64,000 nt of DNA from Streptomyces stelliscabiei (GTDB lineage Bacteria; Actinomycetota; Actinomycetes; Streptomycetales; Streptomycetaceae). The notes below the pieces were generated by a model. The model searched no databases and had not been told where the DNA came from. It saw only the letters and a list, made by a program, of their open reading frames with translations. Of the stretch, positions 17,290 through 25,638 are shown one piece after another. The position numbers and the translations under genes are program-made. Within the stretch, counting starts at the first letter, position 1, and each line of letters begins with the position of its first letter. Location: assembly GCF_014873495.1 (NCBI RefSeq), contig NZ_JADBGF010000001.1, positions 744,001 through 808,000 on the forward strand, written 5' to 3'.

Positions 17290-17859
17290 TCAGCGCGCGC
17301 CCGCCGCGTCGAGCAGGGTGATCACCGTGGGTGCGACCAGCCCGGTCAGCGTGTCCGCCCCAATGCCCGCGCGGGCGCTGGCGCCGTCGAAGACCAGGCT
17401 GAGCTGCCGGGCCAGAAGACCGGGGTCACTCGCCCCGCCCCGCTCGGCCTCGCCACGGAAGAAGGCGGTCAGGTTCTCCTTGACCTGACGGGCGACCCGG
17501 CTCGCGGGATGGTTCTGGTCCTTGAGCTCGATCTGCGCGTCCAGGTAGGGGCAGCCGTAGAACTCGGGCCCACCGGATTGCGATTCCACCTGCGCGAAGA
17601 CATGCAGGATCCGCTCTCTGGGGGAACGGTCGTCATCCGCCGCGGGCACGAGTGCCGCCACGTAGGCGGCAGTGCGCCGCTCCAGGCTCGCCGCGAGCAG
17701 TTCGTCCTTGCTCGAGAACAGCTGGTACATCGAGCGCTTGGACACCCCTGCCGCCTTGCACAGGGCCTCGACGCCGATGCCGACGCCTTCTCGGTAGGTG
17801 AGTGTGGCCGCCGCCTCCAGCAGCCGCTCCCTCGGGCTTGATTTCAGTTCAGTGGTCAT
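17290..17859 (-). CDS. TetR family repressor
   Basis: The product is 189 residues. The HTH reads RERLLEAAATLTYREGVGIGVEALCKAAGVSKRSMYQLFSSK. The C-terminal domain includes EFYGCPYLDAQIELKDQNHP, typical of TetR_C subfamilies controlling reductases and oxidoreductases. A 14-bp palindrome, AAACCGATCGGTTT, lies 33 bases upstream next to a TATATT -10 element, so it is probably autoregulated. Matching sites precede the SDR (18966) and the NmrA gene (21500). This makes it the best candidate for the regulator of the small regulon between 17 and 23 kb. Confidence 0.9.
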   Translation of the reverse strand: MTTELKSSPRERLLEAAATLTYREGVGIGVEALCKAAGVSKRSMYQLFSSKDELLAASLERRTAAYVAALVPAADDDRSPRERILHVFAQVESQSGGPEFYGCPYLDAQIELKDQNHPASRVARQVKENLTAFFRGEAERGGASDPGLLARQLSLVFDGASARAGIGADTLTGLVAPTVITLLDAAGAR

Positions 17860-17891
17860 GCTGCGAGGTTAACCCGATTCCGACCGAATAT

Positions 17892-17905
17892 AAACCGATC
17901 GGTTT
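17892..17905. promoter_or_regulatory. TetR operator AAACCGATCGGTTT (site 1)
   Basis: A perfect 14-bp palindrome beside the -10 element (TATATT) of the TetR gene at 17290-17859. The same sequence recurs before two other genes. Confidence 0.85.
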
Positions 17906-17970
17906 CTTGGTGGCGTACGGGGCCACTCCGAGCGAGGGCCCCGCAATTCCGTGGTTCGAACGTCACCTCG

Positions 17971-18585
17971 TCAGCCCCGGAACCGGCTCCTCGCTCTCCC
18001 GCAACCCCGCCACCAACGCCGCAGCGCCCGCTCGTAGCAGTCGGCGACCGCCAGCTCCGGCGGCTCGTTCCCGGACAGCACGAGGGAGACCAGGCCGTGG
18101 GCCGTTCCCCAGACCGACAGCGCGATGACCTCGGGATCGGACGCGGAACCGAACCGCCCGGCCCGCTGCCCACGGCGCACCGCGTCGACGAGGGGCCGGT
18201 ACGACTCGACGACCTCACGCGGCCGCTCCGCGCCGGACGGGCACTGTTCACCGCGGTCGGAGAAGAGGATCGCGTAGAGGTGCGGGTTGGCCACGGCGTA
18301 CTCGCGGTAGGCCAGCCCCATACGGATCACGTCCCCGGCCGGGTCGCTCGTCGGGCGTACGGCACCCAAGCGCTCGACGAAGAGGCTCACAGCCTCCTGA
18401 TACAGGCTGCCGAGCAGACCCGCCTTGCTGCCGAACAGCGAGTAGCCCGCCGTCGCGGAGGTCTTCGCGTCCGCCACGAGCTGTCGCAGGCTCAGCGCGG
18501 CCGCGCCCCGGTCGAAAACCGTGGCGGCCGCGCGATGCAGGAGCCGGAGGCGGAGCGCTTCGTCATGTGTCTTGAGCCTGGCCAT
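17971..18585 (-). CDS. TetR family regulator
   Basis: The product is 204 residues. The HTH is unusual at the recognition end: AAATVFDRGAAALSLRQLVADAKTSATAGYSLFGSKAGLL. The C-terminal domain contains MGLAYREYAVANPHLYAILFSDRGEQC and VIALSVWGTAHGLVSL, the WHG type. It starts 380 bases from the SDR start and shares that divergent intergenic region. It could therefore be the local regulator of the SDR, but the sites there match the other TetR gene's own operator better. The intergenic stretch 18586-18907 is pyrimidine-rich and holds no gene. Confidence 0.85.
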   Translation of the reverse strand: MARLKTHDEALRLRLLHRAAATVFDRGAAALSLRQLVADAKTSATAGYSLFGSKAGLLGSLYQEAVSLFVERLGAVRPTSDPAGDVIRMGLAYREYAVANPHLYAILFSDRGEQCPSGAERPREVVESYRPLVDAVRRGQRAGRFGSASDPEVIALSVWGTAHGLVSLVLSGNEPPELAVADCYERALRRWWRGCGRARSRFRG

Positions 18586-18907
18586 GACTCCAGCACGGTC
18601 TACGACCGATTCGGCATCAAGGAGACCGACCTGCCGACAGAGACGGGCACGCGAGCGGGTGCCGGTTCGGGCACCGATGGCGACATGGGGGATACGGATA
18701 CTGCCGAGCGAATCCCTGTCATCACGGGCTGAACCCTGCCGTCACGGCCGAACGAACGTCGAGCGGGGCACCGATGGCAGGTCGGCGCCCCGCCGGGGCT
18801 CCCGCGGAGGGCGCCCACGAGCCCCCGCCCCCACCCCTCACACCCCCCAGCCCGAGCCCCCGCCGCGACTTCTCCCTTCGTTTCGCCTCCTTGGGACTTG
18901 CGCCAGG

Positions 18908-18946
18908 AAACCGACCGGTTTACTGTTGTGGAAACCGATCGGTTTC
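18908..18946. promoter_or_regulatory. Double TetR operator before the SDR gene (sites 2 and 3)
   Basis: AAACCGACCGGTTT at 18908-18921 and GAAACCGATCGGTTTC at 18931-18946. The second is a perfect 16-bp palindrome. Their centres are about 24 bp apart, or just over two helical turns, which suits two repressor dimers on one face. The SDR ribosome site GGAGG follows at 18957. Confidence 0.85.
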
Positions 18947-18965
18947 TCACTCTGTGGAGGCAGTC

Positions 18966-19667
18966 ATGACCGCTCTCAAGGGCGCGAACGTCCTCGTCAC
19001 CGGCGGCAGCCGCGGCATAGGCAAGGCCCTGGTGGAGGAGCTCTACGCCCGCGGCGCCGGCAAGGTCTACGCCACGGCCCGCGACCCGCGCACCGTGACG
19101 CACCCCGACGCCGTCCCGGTGGCTCTGGAGGTCACCGACCCCGCAGCCGTGGCCGCGGCCGCCGCACAGGCGGACGACGTCACCGTACTGATCAACAACG
19201 CCGGCGCCTCGGTCGGCGCGTCCTTCCTGGACTCCCCGGTCGAGGACGTGCGCCGGGAGTTCGAGACCAACTTCTACGGCCCCCTGCTGGTCACCCGGGC
19301 CTTCGTGCCGGTCATCGAGCGCAACGGTGGCGGACACATCCTCAACGTGCACTCAGTGCTCTCCTGGCTGGCCCTCGGCGGCTCCTACAGCGCGTCCAAG
19401 GCCGCACTGTGGTCGCAGACGAACTCCCTGCGCCTGGAACTGCAGCCGCGCGGCATCGGCGTCACCGGACTGCACGTCGCCTACGTGGACACGGACCTGA
19501 CGGCGGGCATCGAGGCACCCAAGTCCACCCCTCGTGATGTCGCCGCTCTGGCCCTCGACGGCATCGAGACCGGAGCGTACGAGGTGCTCGCCGACGACAT
19601 CACCCGACAGGTCAAGGCGGGCCTCGCCGGAGACCTCGCGGGCCTGTACGCCCAACTGGCCAAGTAG
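18966..19667 (+). CDS. Short-chain dehydrogenase/reductase
   Basis: The product is 233 residues from ATG 18966 with GGAGG five bases upstream. SDR motifs are TGGSRGIG, VLINNAGASVG, a Ser in NVHSVLS and YSASKAA. It reduces a carbonyl or oxidises an alcohol with NAD(P)H; the substrate is unknown. Two palindromes overlap its promoter, so it is under TetR control. A hydrolase gene follows 62 bases downstream after a run of AGTAGC repeats and is probably co-transcribed. Confidence 0.92.
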   Translation: MTALKGANVLVTGGSRGIGKALVEELYARGAGKVYATARDPRTVTHPDAVPVALEVTDPAAVAAAAAQADDVTVLINNAGASVGASFLDSPVEDVRREFETNFYGPLLVTRAFVPVIERNGGGHILNVHSVLSWLALGGSYSASKAALWSQTNSLRLELQPRGIGVTGLHVAYVDTDLTAGIEAPKSTPRDVAALALDGIETGAYEVLADDITRQVKAGLAGDLAGLYAQLAK

Positions 19668-19729
19668 CAGTAGCAGTAGCCGACCGATTAGCCGACAGCC
19701 GTAACCGAGCAGGAAGAGGAGCCGACGAG

Positions 19730-20608
19730 ATGCCCAGCCAGGATCCACGTCCCACGATCCACATCCCGGGAACCACCACGCACACCATCGCGCCGCGCGC
19801 GGGACGCGAAGGTCACGAGGGAACGCTGCGCTACCTCAAGGCGGGCACCGGCGCTCCGCTGGTCCTGCTGCACACCGTGCGCACGCAGGCCGAGCACTTC
19901 CGCCTCCTCATCCCGATGATCTCGGACCAGTACACCGTGTACGCCCTCGATCTGCCGGGGATGGGTTACTCCGAGATCGTGCCCGGCGCGTCGTACGACG
20001 AGCCGGCGATGCGCGCGGGCGTGGAGCGGCTGCTGACCGAACTCGACCTCCGCGATGTGACGCTGGCCGGGGAGTCCATGGGAGCGGTGCTCGCCCTGAC
20101 CACCGCGGCCGCACTGCCGGAGCGGGTACGGCGCGTCGTCGCGGTGAACGCGTACGACTTCAGCGGCGGGATCGCCCGGTCCAGCCTCCTCGCCCGCGTG
20201 GTGGTGAGCGGTGTCCTCACTCCGGGAGTGGGCCCGGTGATCGCCGGGGTGGAGCCCAAGCCAGCCCTCAGCAAGATCCTGCAGGGTGGCCTCAACGACA
20301 AGAGCGCGCTACGGGAGGACTACGTGGACGAGCTCCTCCAGGTGGGCGGCCGCCGCGGCTACCCGACCGTCGCGCGGGCCGTGTACCAGAGCCTGCCCAG
20401 CCTCATCGCGGCACGCTCGCTCTACTCAGCGGTCAAGGCCCCCATCCATCTCGTCTACGGGGAGAACGACTGGTCCCGGCCCTCGGACCGGCAGGCCAAC
20501 AAGAAGCTGCTGCCGGCCGCCGACTTCACGCAGGTGGCGAAAGCGGGCCACTTCATCGCCCTGGAACGGCCGGACGTACTGGCCGACCTGCTGACCGCGG
20601 TGGCGTGA
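19730..20608 (+). CDS. Alpha/beta hydrolase
   Basis: The product is 292 residues. The nucleophile elbow is GESMGA with Ser116, the acid is in VYGENDWSRPSD, and the base is His in VAKAGHFIALERPD. The oxyanion position reads LLHTVRTQ instead of the usual HG. The start has AGGAAGAGGAG upstream. It probably follows the SDR in one transcript and so falls in the same TetR regulon. The substrate is unknown. About 20 bases after the stop, GGCCACC and GGTGGCC arms could form a weak terminator. Confidence 0.87.
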   Translation: MPSQDPRPTIHIPGTTTHTIAPRAGREGHEGTLRYLKAGTGAPLVLLHTVRTQAEHFRLLIPMISDQYTVYALDLPGMGYSEIVPGASYDEPAMRAGVERLLTELDLRDVTLAGESMGAVLALTTAAALPERVRRVVAVNAYDFSGGIARSSLLARVVVSGVLTPGVGPVIAGVEPKPALSKILQGGLNDKSALREDYVDELLQVGGRRGYPTVARAVYQSLPSLIAARSLYSAVKAPIHLVYGENDWSRPSDRQANKKLLPAADFTQVAKAGHFIALERPDVLADLLTAVA

Positions 20609-20713
20609 CGACCCCGCGAGCACCGCGGCCACCTCCGTTCGGGTGTACTGCGTGAGGGTGGCCGGGTTCGACCATGTCGCGTGACAGCGTCGTCATACGC
20701 GGAGGAACGTTAC

Positions 20714-21087
20714 GTGGCAGAGATCCAGATCGAGTTCGACGTTCCGGCCGAGATACGGGACGACACCGTACTGCGCGCCGATGTCTACCGCCCCGGGGCA
20801 CGGGGCCGTGGCCGGTGTTGCCAGGCCGACTGCCGTACGGGAAGCAGATGCCCCTGGCGATCGCGGTCCTCGATCCCCTGACGGCGGTTCGGCGTGGCTT
20901 CATGGTCGTCCTTCAGGACACCCATGGCCGGTTCGCCTCCGAGGGTGAGTAGGACCCGTGGAGGCACGAGGAGAGCGACGGGTACGACACCGTACGGTGG
21001 GCTGCCGCCCTTCCCGGCGCGAACGGCTCCGTCGGCATGATCGGCGCCAGCCACTTCGGCAACGCAGTGGATGGCGGCGCTGTCCAA
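20714..21087 (+). pseudogene. CocE/NonD family hydrolase, broken
   Basis: The start GTG 20714 (GGAGGAACG upstream) gives VAEIQIEFDVPAEIRDDTVL to ADVYRPG. The frame then shifts near 20805 to give GPWPVLPGRLPYGKQ and LTAVRRGFMVVLQDTHGRFA. A TAG at 20950 replaces the family's Trp codon, and the same frame continues DGYDTVRWAAALPGANGSVG to MIGASHFGN, the nucleophile region. A further shift occurs near 21061. Normal CocE/NonD esterases have more than 500 residues, so about three quarters are absent. The sequence changes without a gap into another gene's tail. Confidence 0.75.
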
Positions 21088-21352
21088 GTCAGCGGGGAGG
21101 ACCTGGCCGAGGCGTTCAGGACCCGGCCCGGGCGGGCCGTGACCTACGAGGCGACCGACCCCCACGCCTTCTTCGCGCCGCTCGCCCCCATGCTGGGCGA
21201 GCAGGCCGCCGCAGCCGTCGCGGACGTGTACCAGGCCCTCGCCACGCAGCCGGACCACTCGATCACGGCCGAACGGTCCGCCCAGAAAATCCCCGGTGTG
21301 ACGCTCCGGACCGTGAGCCAGTGGCTGGCCGGCATCGACCTCTGCCCCGGAT
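21088..21352 (+). pseudogene. NmrA-like reductase, C-terminal fragment
   Basis: The frame from about 21088 reads VSGEDLAEAFRTRPGRAVTY, FFAPLAPMLGEQAAAAVADV, ITAERSAQKIPGVTLRTVSQ and WLAGI. This is the C-terminus of an NmrA/NAD(P)-binding family protein. Its first two thirds are gone, replaced by the CocE remnant. The join shows that one deletion removed the end of one gene and the start of the other. Confidence 0.7.
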
Positions 21353-21413
21353 CGGCGGGTTGCCCGCGCGGGCGTAGATCTGGGCCGCGGCACGGCCGGG
21401 CCCCTTGCCGCCA

Positions 21414-21455
21414 GGAAACCGATCGGCGCACCGTAAGGGAAACCGATCAGTTTCC
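21414..21455. promoter_or_regulatory. TetR operators before the NmrA gene (site 4 plus half-site)
   Basis: GGAAACCGATCAGTTTCC at 21438-21455 is a near-perfect palindrome with one mismatched pair. A half-site, GGAAACCGATCGGCG, precedes it at 21414-21428. The spacing between the two (24 bp) equals that of the double site before the SDR. Confidence 0.8.
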
Positions 21456-21499
21456 TTATGACTTCCTACGACCTCCTACGACTTCCGGAGCCGCGACCC

Positions 21500-22597
21500 A
21501 TGTCTCCCCACGCCACCTCCACCATTTTCGTCATCGGCGGTACAGGCGCCCAAGGAATTCCTGTTGTCCGCGCTCTGGTCGCCGACAAGAAGTACTCCGT
21601 CCGGGTCCTCACCCGCGATGCCACCTCCCCCCGGGCCCAGGAACTCCTCGCGCTCGGAAACGTCTCCGTCCTCGAGGGGTCGTTCGCCGACGAGGACGTG
21701 CTGCGCGAAGGATTCCGCGGCTGTGACGGGGCTTTCATCAACATCGACGGATTCAACACCGGCGAGAAGACGGAGACCTACTGGGCCTTCCGCAGCTACG
21801 AGATCGCGATCGAAGAGGGAATCAAGTTCTACGTCTACGGAAACCTCGACTACGCCCTCAAGAAGTCGGGCTACGACTCCAGGTTCCGCACCGGCCACTA
21901 TGACGGAAAAGGTCGCATGGCCGAATGGGTTCTGTTCCAGAACGAGAAGAACTGGGACCGGATGGGGGCGGCGGTCTTCACCTCGGGTCCCTACATCGAG
22001 ATGGTGATCTCCCCGCTCACGCCGATGACTCCCGGCATCGAGGACGGCGTCGTCACGTGGCGCGTCCCGCTCGGCGAGGGAGCCGTTCCCCACGTGGCAC
22101 TCGACGACTGCGGATTCTACGTCCGCTGGCTCTTCGACCACCCGGAACGCGCCAACGGCATGGATCTCGAAGTCGCCATCGAGCACATGACCTACGCCGA
22201 TATGGCCGCGGCGTTCGAGAAGGTGACCGGCCATCCCGCGCAGTACATCGACACCGACCTGGAAACGTATTGGAACCATCCGGACCTCAAGGGGATCGCC
22301 GACGACCCCGCCGGATACAACGCCGACCCCGGCGACAAGAGCACGATGAGCTTCCGTGACAATTTCACGGGCTTCTGGAATGTGTGGAAGCACGGGATCA
22401 TCACCAGGGACTACACCCTCCTCGACGAGATCCACCCCAACAGGATCAGGAGCGCCGAGGAATGGTTCCGCCGAGAGGACCGGCTCGGGAGGGAACTCGG
22501 CAAGGGAAGCCTCTGGGAGCGGGTCCAGCCGGAGAACTGGACCATGGAATCCGCGATCCTCAAGAGCAGCGCCGACTTCCGGACGGGCAAGCTGTAG
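21500..22597 (+). CDS. NmrA-like family NAD(P)-binding protein
   Basis: The product is 365 residues from ATG 21500 (CGGAG upstream); an in-frame ATG at 21458, three bases after the operator, is the alternative. The cofactor motif is FVIGGTGAQGIPVVRAL, followed by VRVLTRDATSPRAQEL. The rest has the fungal-type NmrA features YEIAIEEGIKFYVYGNLDY and FRTGHYDGKGRMAEW. NmrA proteins bind NAD(P) and either reduce a substrate or act as redox sensors. It belongs to the TetR regulon through its promoter sites. The intact copy lies beside two NmrA-type remnants. Confidence 0.88.
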   Translation: MSPHATSTIFVIGGTGAQGIPVVRALVADKKYSVRVLTRDATSPRAQELLALGNVSVLEGSFADEDVLREGFRGCDGAFINIDGFNTGEKTETYWAFRSYEIAIEEGIKFYVYGNLDYALKKSGYDSRFRTGHYDGKGRMAEWVLFQNEKNWDRMGAAVFTSGPYIEMVISPLTPMTPGIEDGVVTWRVPLGEGAVPHVALDDCGFYVRWLFDHPERANGMDLEVAIEHMTYADMAAAFEKVTGHPAQYIDTDLETYWNHPDLKGIADDPAGYNADPGDKSTMSFRDNFTGFWNVWKHGIITRDYTLLDEIHPNRIRSAEEWFRREDRLGRELGKGSLWERVQPENWTMESAILKSSADFRTGKL

Positions 22598-22745
22598 GCG
22601 GACCGGCCTCAACCGATACGACCGGTCCCGCCGGGGACATACGTCTGCCGATCGCCGACGACTCCCACCTCGGTTCGCACGCACGAGGGCATCGGTGAAC
22701 CGCCCTGCACCGGAAGCGAGTTGCGGGTGAGGGCCGGGCGCCCGG

Positions 22746-23391
22746 TCAGGGGCGATCCGGGGCGTGTGCCTCTTCCGCGGAGGGGGCCTGCCCCGAACTG
22801 AGGCCGTCCAGCAGGAGGTCCCGAGTTCGGAGAAGGCGTCGCCGGCCGTCAGGCCCGTGCTCTCCAGGAGGACCCCCGACTGAACCGCGTCGATGGTCAC
22901 GGCCACGACCTGGGCGGCGAAATGCCCGTTGAGCTCGCGGAAAACGCCGGCCCGCACGCCCTCCTCGATCAACTCGTGGACCCGGTGCGCGGCGGCGGAG
23001 TTCTTGCGGTAGATCTGTGCCGTCGGCTCGTACCCGACCATGTCGTCGTAGAACGCGTGGGAGTGCCGCCGCATGGCCGTGCCGACGCCGGCGAGGTAGA
23101 CCCGGATGCGCCGACGGGGGTCGGGATCGGCCTGGACGGCCTGCTCGATCTCGGCGGTCGCGTCCCGGAAGAAGGCCAGGGTGACCGCCGGCACCAACTG
23201 CTCTTTCGTCGAGGCCAGGCTGTACAGCGTCGCCTTGGAGCACCCGAGCCGCTGGGTGAACTCATCCATGGTCACCGCGGTGAAGCCTTCGGCCAGAATG
23301 ATCGCCTCGGCCTGGCGCAGCAGTTCGTCTCGTCGGCGAGTGTCGACGACGCGCCTGCGTGCCGTTTTGCGCGGGCGCCGGTCGCGCGAGT
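22746..23391 (-). pseudogene. TetR family regulator, start lost and C-terminus frameshifted
   Basis: The reading frame can be followed from about 23391 as RKTARRRVVDTRRRDELLRQ, AEAIILAEGFTAVTMDEFTQ and RLGCSKATLYSLASTKEQLV, a complete HTH. No ATG, GTG or TTG lies before that segment in frame; the first is GTG at 23275, inside helix 2. At the other end TAGDAFSELG shifts by one base near 22825 to RDLLLDGLSSGQ before the stop. Both defects make it a probable pseudogene. A palindrome, GGTAC-TAGC-GTACC, lies upstream. It is convergent with the NmrA gene. Confidence 0.65.
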
Positions 23392-23482
23392 CAGAGGGGG
23401 GTCGTCACCGCAGCAGTCCCCCACGCATGGCTCCCCCGGGACCGGCGGGCGGTCGCCCAGCCCGCCCCGAGCTTCACAAAAG

Positions 23483-23496
23483 GGTACTAGCGTACC
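23483..23496. promoter_or_regulatory. Palindrome GGTAC-TAGC-GTACC
   Basis: A perfect inverted repeat about 90 bases upstream of the broken TetR gene, followed by another GTACCC. It is the likely former autoregulatory site. It resembles, but is not the same as, GGTACTCAGTACC before the intact TetR at 25639. Confidence 0.5.
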
Positions 23497-23517
23497 GCGC
23501 AACGTACCCGGACGGGT

Positions 23518-23733
23518 TCAGCGGAGCCGATAGGAACTGCGCCAGGTCGTCGGTCCCGGCTGTGCGAAGGCGTCGCGGAGGATGGCGCGCTTCTTGTCCG
23601 CCCACTCGTTCGGCTGCGCAGGCGCTTCGGGGACGGCTACGGCTGCTGCTGCCGCGGTGCGGGCGCGGACGACGGCGAGTGCGGCGGCGAGTTCTTCGGG
23701 GGTGGGGTTTCCCCGGACGACCTTGATGGTCAT
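23518..23733 (-). CDS. accE: Acyl-CoA carboxylase epsilon subunit
   Basis: The product is a 71-residue protein of the actinomycete-specific epsilon family. It starts MTIKVVRGNPTPEELAAALA, has an alanine-rich middle, and ends with a tryptophan-bearing tail (WADKKRAIL then TTWRSSYRLR). Epsilon subunits bind the beta carboxyltransferase and raise carboxylase activity. It lies 17 bases downstream of the beta subunit and is surely co-transcribed. The pair matches the pccB-pccE arrangement known in Streptomyces; the biotinylated alpha subunit would be encoded elsewhere. Confidence 0.88.
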   Translation of the reverse strand: MTIKVVRGNPTPEELAAALAVVRARTAAAAAVAVPEAPAQPNEWADKKRAILRDAFAQPGPTTWRSSYRLR

Positions 23734-23750
23734 GTCGGCTCCGTGGGGGG

Positions 23751-25352
23751 TTAGAGGGGGATGTTTCCGTGCTTCTTCGGGGGGAGACTCTCGCGTTTGG
23801 TGCGCAGTTGGCGCAGGCCGCGGATGAGGTGGCGGCGGGTTTCGGAGGGGGTGATCACGGCGTCGACGTAGCCGCGTTCGGCCGCGGTGTAGGGGTTGAG
23901 GAGGGTGTCCTCGTACTCCTGGATGAGGCGGGCGCGGACGTCTTCGCGTTCGGCCTCGGGGGTGGCGGCGATGGTGCGGCGGTGCAGGATGTTGACCGCG
24001 CCCTGGGCGCCCATGACGGCGATCTGGGCGGTGGGCCAGGCGAGGTTGAGGTCGGCGCCGAGGTGTTTGGAGCCCATGACGTCGTAGGCGCCGCCGAAGG
24101 CCTTGCGGGTGATGACGGTGATGAGGGGGACGGTGGCCTCGGCGTAGGCGTAGATGAGTTTGGCGCCGCGGCGGATGATGCCCTCGTGTTCCTGGCCCAC
24201 GCCGGGCAGGAAGCCGGGGACGTCGACGAAGGTCAGGACGGGGACGTTGAAGGCGTCGCAGGTGCGCACGAAGCGGGCGGCCTTCTCGGAGGCGTCGATG
24301 TCCAGGCAGCCGGCGAACTGCATGGGCTGGTTGGCGACGATCCCGACGGGGTGGCCCTCGACGCGGCCGAAGCCGGTGAGGATGTTCGGGGCGAACAGGG
24401 CCTGGGTCTCGAAGAACTCGGCGTCGTCCAGGACGTGTTCGATGACGGTGTGCATGTCGTAGGGCTGGTTGGCGCTGTCCGGGACGAGGGTGTCCAGTTC
24501 CAGGTCCTCGCCCGTCACGCTCAGGTCGGCCTGCTCGGGGAAGACCGGGGGCTCGCTGAGGTTGTTGGAGGGCAGGTAGGACAGCAGCTGTTTGACGTAC
24601 TCGATGGCGTCCTTCTCGTCGCCCGCCATGTGGTGGGCCACGCCGGAGGTGGCGTTGTGGGTGCGGGCGCCGCCCAGTTCCTCGAAGCCGACGTCCTCGC
24701 CGGTGACGGTCTTGATGACGTCGGGGCCGGTGATGAACATGTGCGAGGTCCGGTCGACCATGACGGTGAAGTCGGTGATCGCGGGGGAGTACACCGCGCC
24801 GCCCGCGCACGGGCCGACCACCAGGGAGATCTGCGGGATGACGCCGGAGGCATGGGTGTTGCGGCGGAAGATCTCGCCGTACATGCCCAGCGCCATCACC
24901 CCTTCCTGGATGCGGGCGCCGCCGGAGTCGTTGATGCCGACGACCGGGCAGCCGGTCTTCAGCGCGAAGTCCATCACCTTCATGATCTTCTGGCCGAAGA
25001 CCTCGCCCAGGGACCCGCCCAGCACCGTGAAGTCCTGCGAGAACACGGCCACCGGACGGCCGTCGACCGTGCCGTAGCCGGTGACGACACCGTCGCCGTA
25101 GGGGCGGCTTCGTTCCATGCCGAAATCGGTGGAGCGGTGCCGGGCGAACTCGTCGAACTCCACGAAGGAGTCCTCGTCCAGGAGCAGTTCGATACGCTCA
25201 CGGGCCGTCAGTTTGCCCTTCGCGTGCTGCTTCTCCACCGCGCGCTCGGAGCCGGCGTGCGTCGCCTCGTCGATACGACGCTGCAGGTCCGCGAGCTTCC
25301 CCGCGGTCGTGTGGATGTCGTTCTCGGACGTATCCGTGGGCTCGGCGCTCAC
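23751..25352 (-). CDS. pccB: Acyl-CoA (propionyl-CoA) carboxylase beta subunit
   Basis: The product is 533 residues, full length for the carboxyltransferase family. It moves carboxyl from biotin to propionyl- or acetyl-CoA, making methylmalonyl- or malonyl-CoA. Typical segments are [26 protein letters not shown] (first oxyanion region), [38 protein letters not shown] and [20 protein letters not shown], the last carrying the Asp that marks short-chain substrate pockets. The start is GTG 25352 with AAGGGA upstream. A TetR gene is transcribed divergently and shares a promoter region with CGGTACTC repeats, suggesting repression responsive to an acyl ligand. Confidence 0.92.
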   Translation of the reverse strand: MSAEPTDTSENDIHTTAGKLADLQRRIDEATHAGSERAVEKQHAKGKLTARERIELLLDEDSFVEFDEFARHRSTDFGMERSRPYGDGVVTGYGTVDGRPVAVFSQDFTVLGGSLGEVFGQKIMKVMDFALKTGCPVVGINDSGGARIQEGVMALGMYGEIFRRNTHASGVIPQISLVVGPCAGGAVYSPAITDFTVMVDRTSHMFITGPDVIKTVTGEDVGFEELGGARTHNATSGVAHHMAGDEKDAIEYVKQLLSYLPSNNLSEPPVFPEQADLSVTGEDLELDTLVPDSANQPYDMHTVIEHVLDDAEFFETQALFAPNILTGFGRVEGHPVGIVANQPMQFAGCLDIDASEKAARFVRTCDAFNVPVLTFVDVPGFLPGVGQEHEGIIRRGAKLIYAYAEATVPLITVITRKAFGGAYDVMGSKHLGADLNLAWPTAQIAVMGAQGAVNILHRRTIAATPEAEREDVRARLIQEYEDTLLNPYTAAERGYVDAVITPSETRRHLIRGLRQLRTKRESLPPKKHGNIPL

Positions 25353-25492
25353 CGGATGGATCCCTTCTTGCCGATGTCGTCGCGGGCTGTCGGCCGCGCG
25401 CCGGGGTTCCTACGGTTCCGTGTCGACCCCTGCGTAACGCCTTACCGGCAGGACGTCATCGCTGTCGCGACGGAATGCCCACCGAACCCTTC

Positions 25493-25526
25493 GGTACTCG
25501 ATTTCACTCAGACGGTACTCAGTACC
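25493..25526. promoter_or_regulatory. TetR operator region between pccB and the divergent TetR gene
   Basis: CGGTACTC occurs twice 20 bp apart (25493-25500 and 25513-25520). The second copy forms the perfect palindrome GGTACT-C-AGTACC (25514-25526). The position between the divergent starts suits control of both genes. Confidence 0.7.
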
Positions 25527-25578
25527 ATGGGCGAGGGCAAGAGACACCGGACACGGGGTCGGGGTCGGGGTCAGTGAG

Positions 25579-25620
25579 GGTGACGGTGACGGTGACGGTG
25601 ACGGTGACGGTGACGGTGAC
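25579..25620. repeat. Seven copies of GGTGAC
   Basis: Seven perfect tandem hexamers directly precede the GAGAGAGGA ribosome-site region of the TetR gene, so they lie in its 5' untranslated region or core promoter. Copy number could vary by slippage and change spacing to the operator. Confidence 0.92.
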
Positions 25621-25638
25621 GAGAGAGGATGGGTGGTC

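Noticed and set aside
17945..17965. tRNA T-loop-like sequence GGTTCGAAC
   Set aside because: No acceptor or anticodon stems can be built around it, and it lies beside a TetR gene end.
23769..25577. A 602-codon plus-strand ORF opposite pccB, rich in Gly, Asp and Val
   Set aside because: It mirrors pccB in an antisense frame. High GC at third positions keeps antisense frames open, and the translation has no family features.
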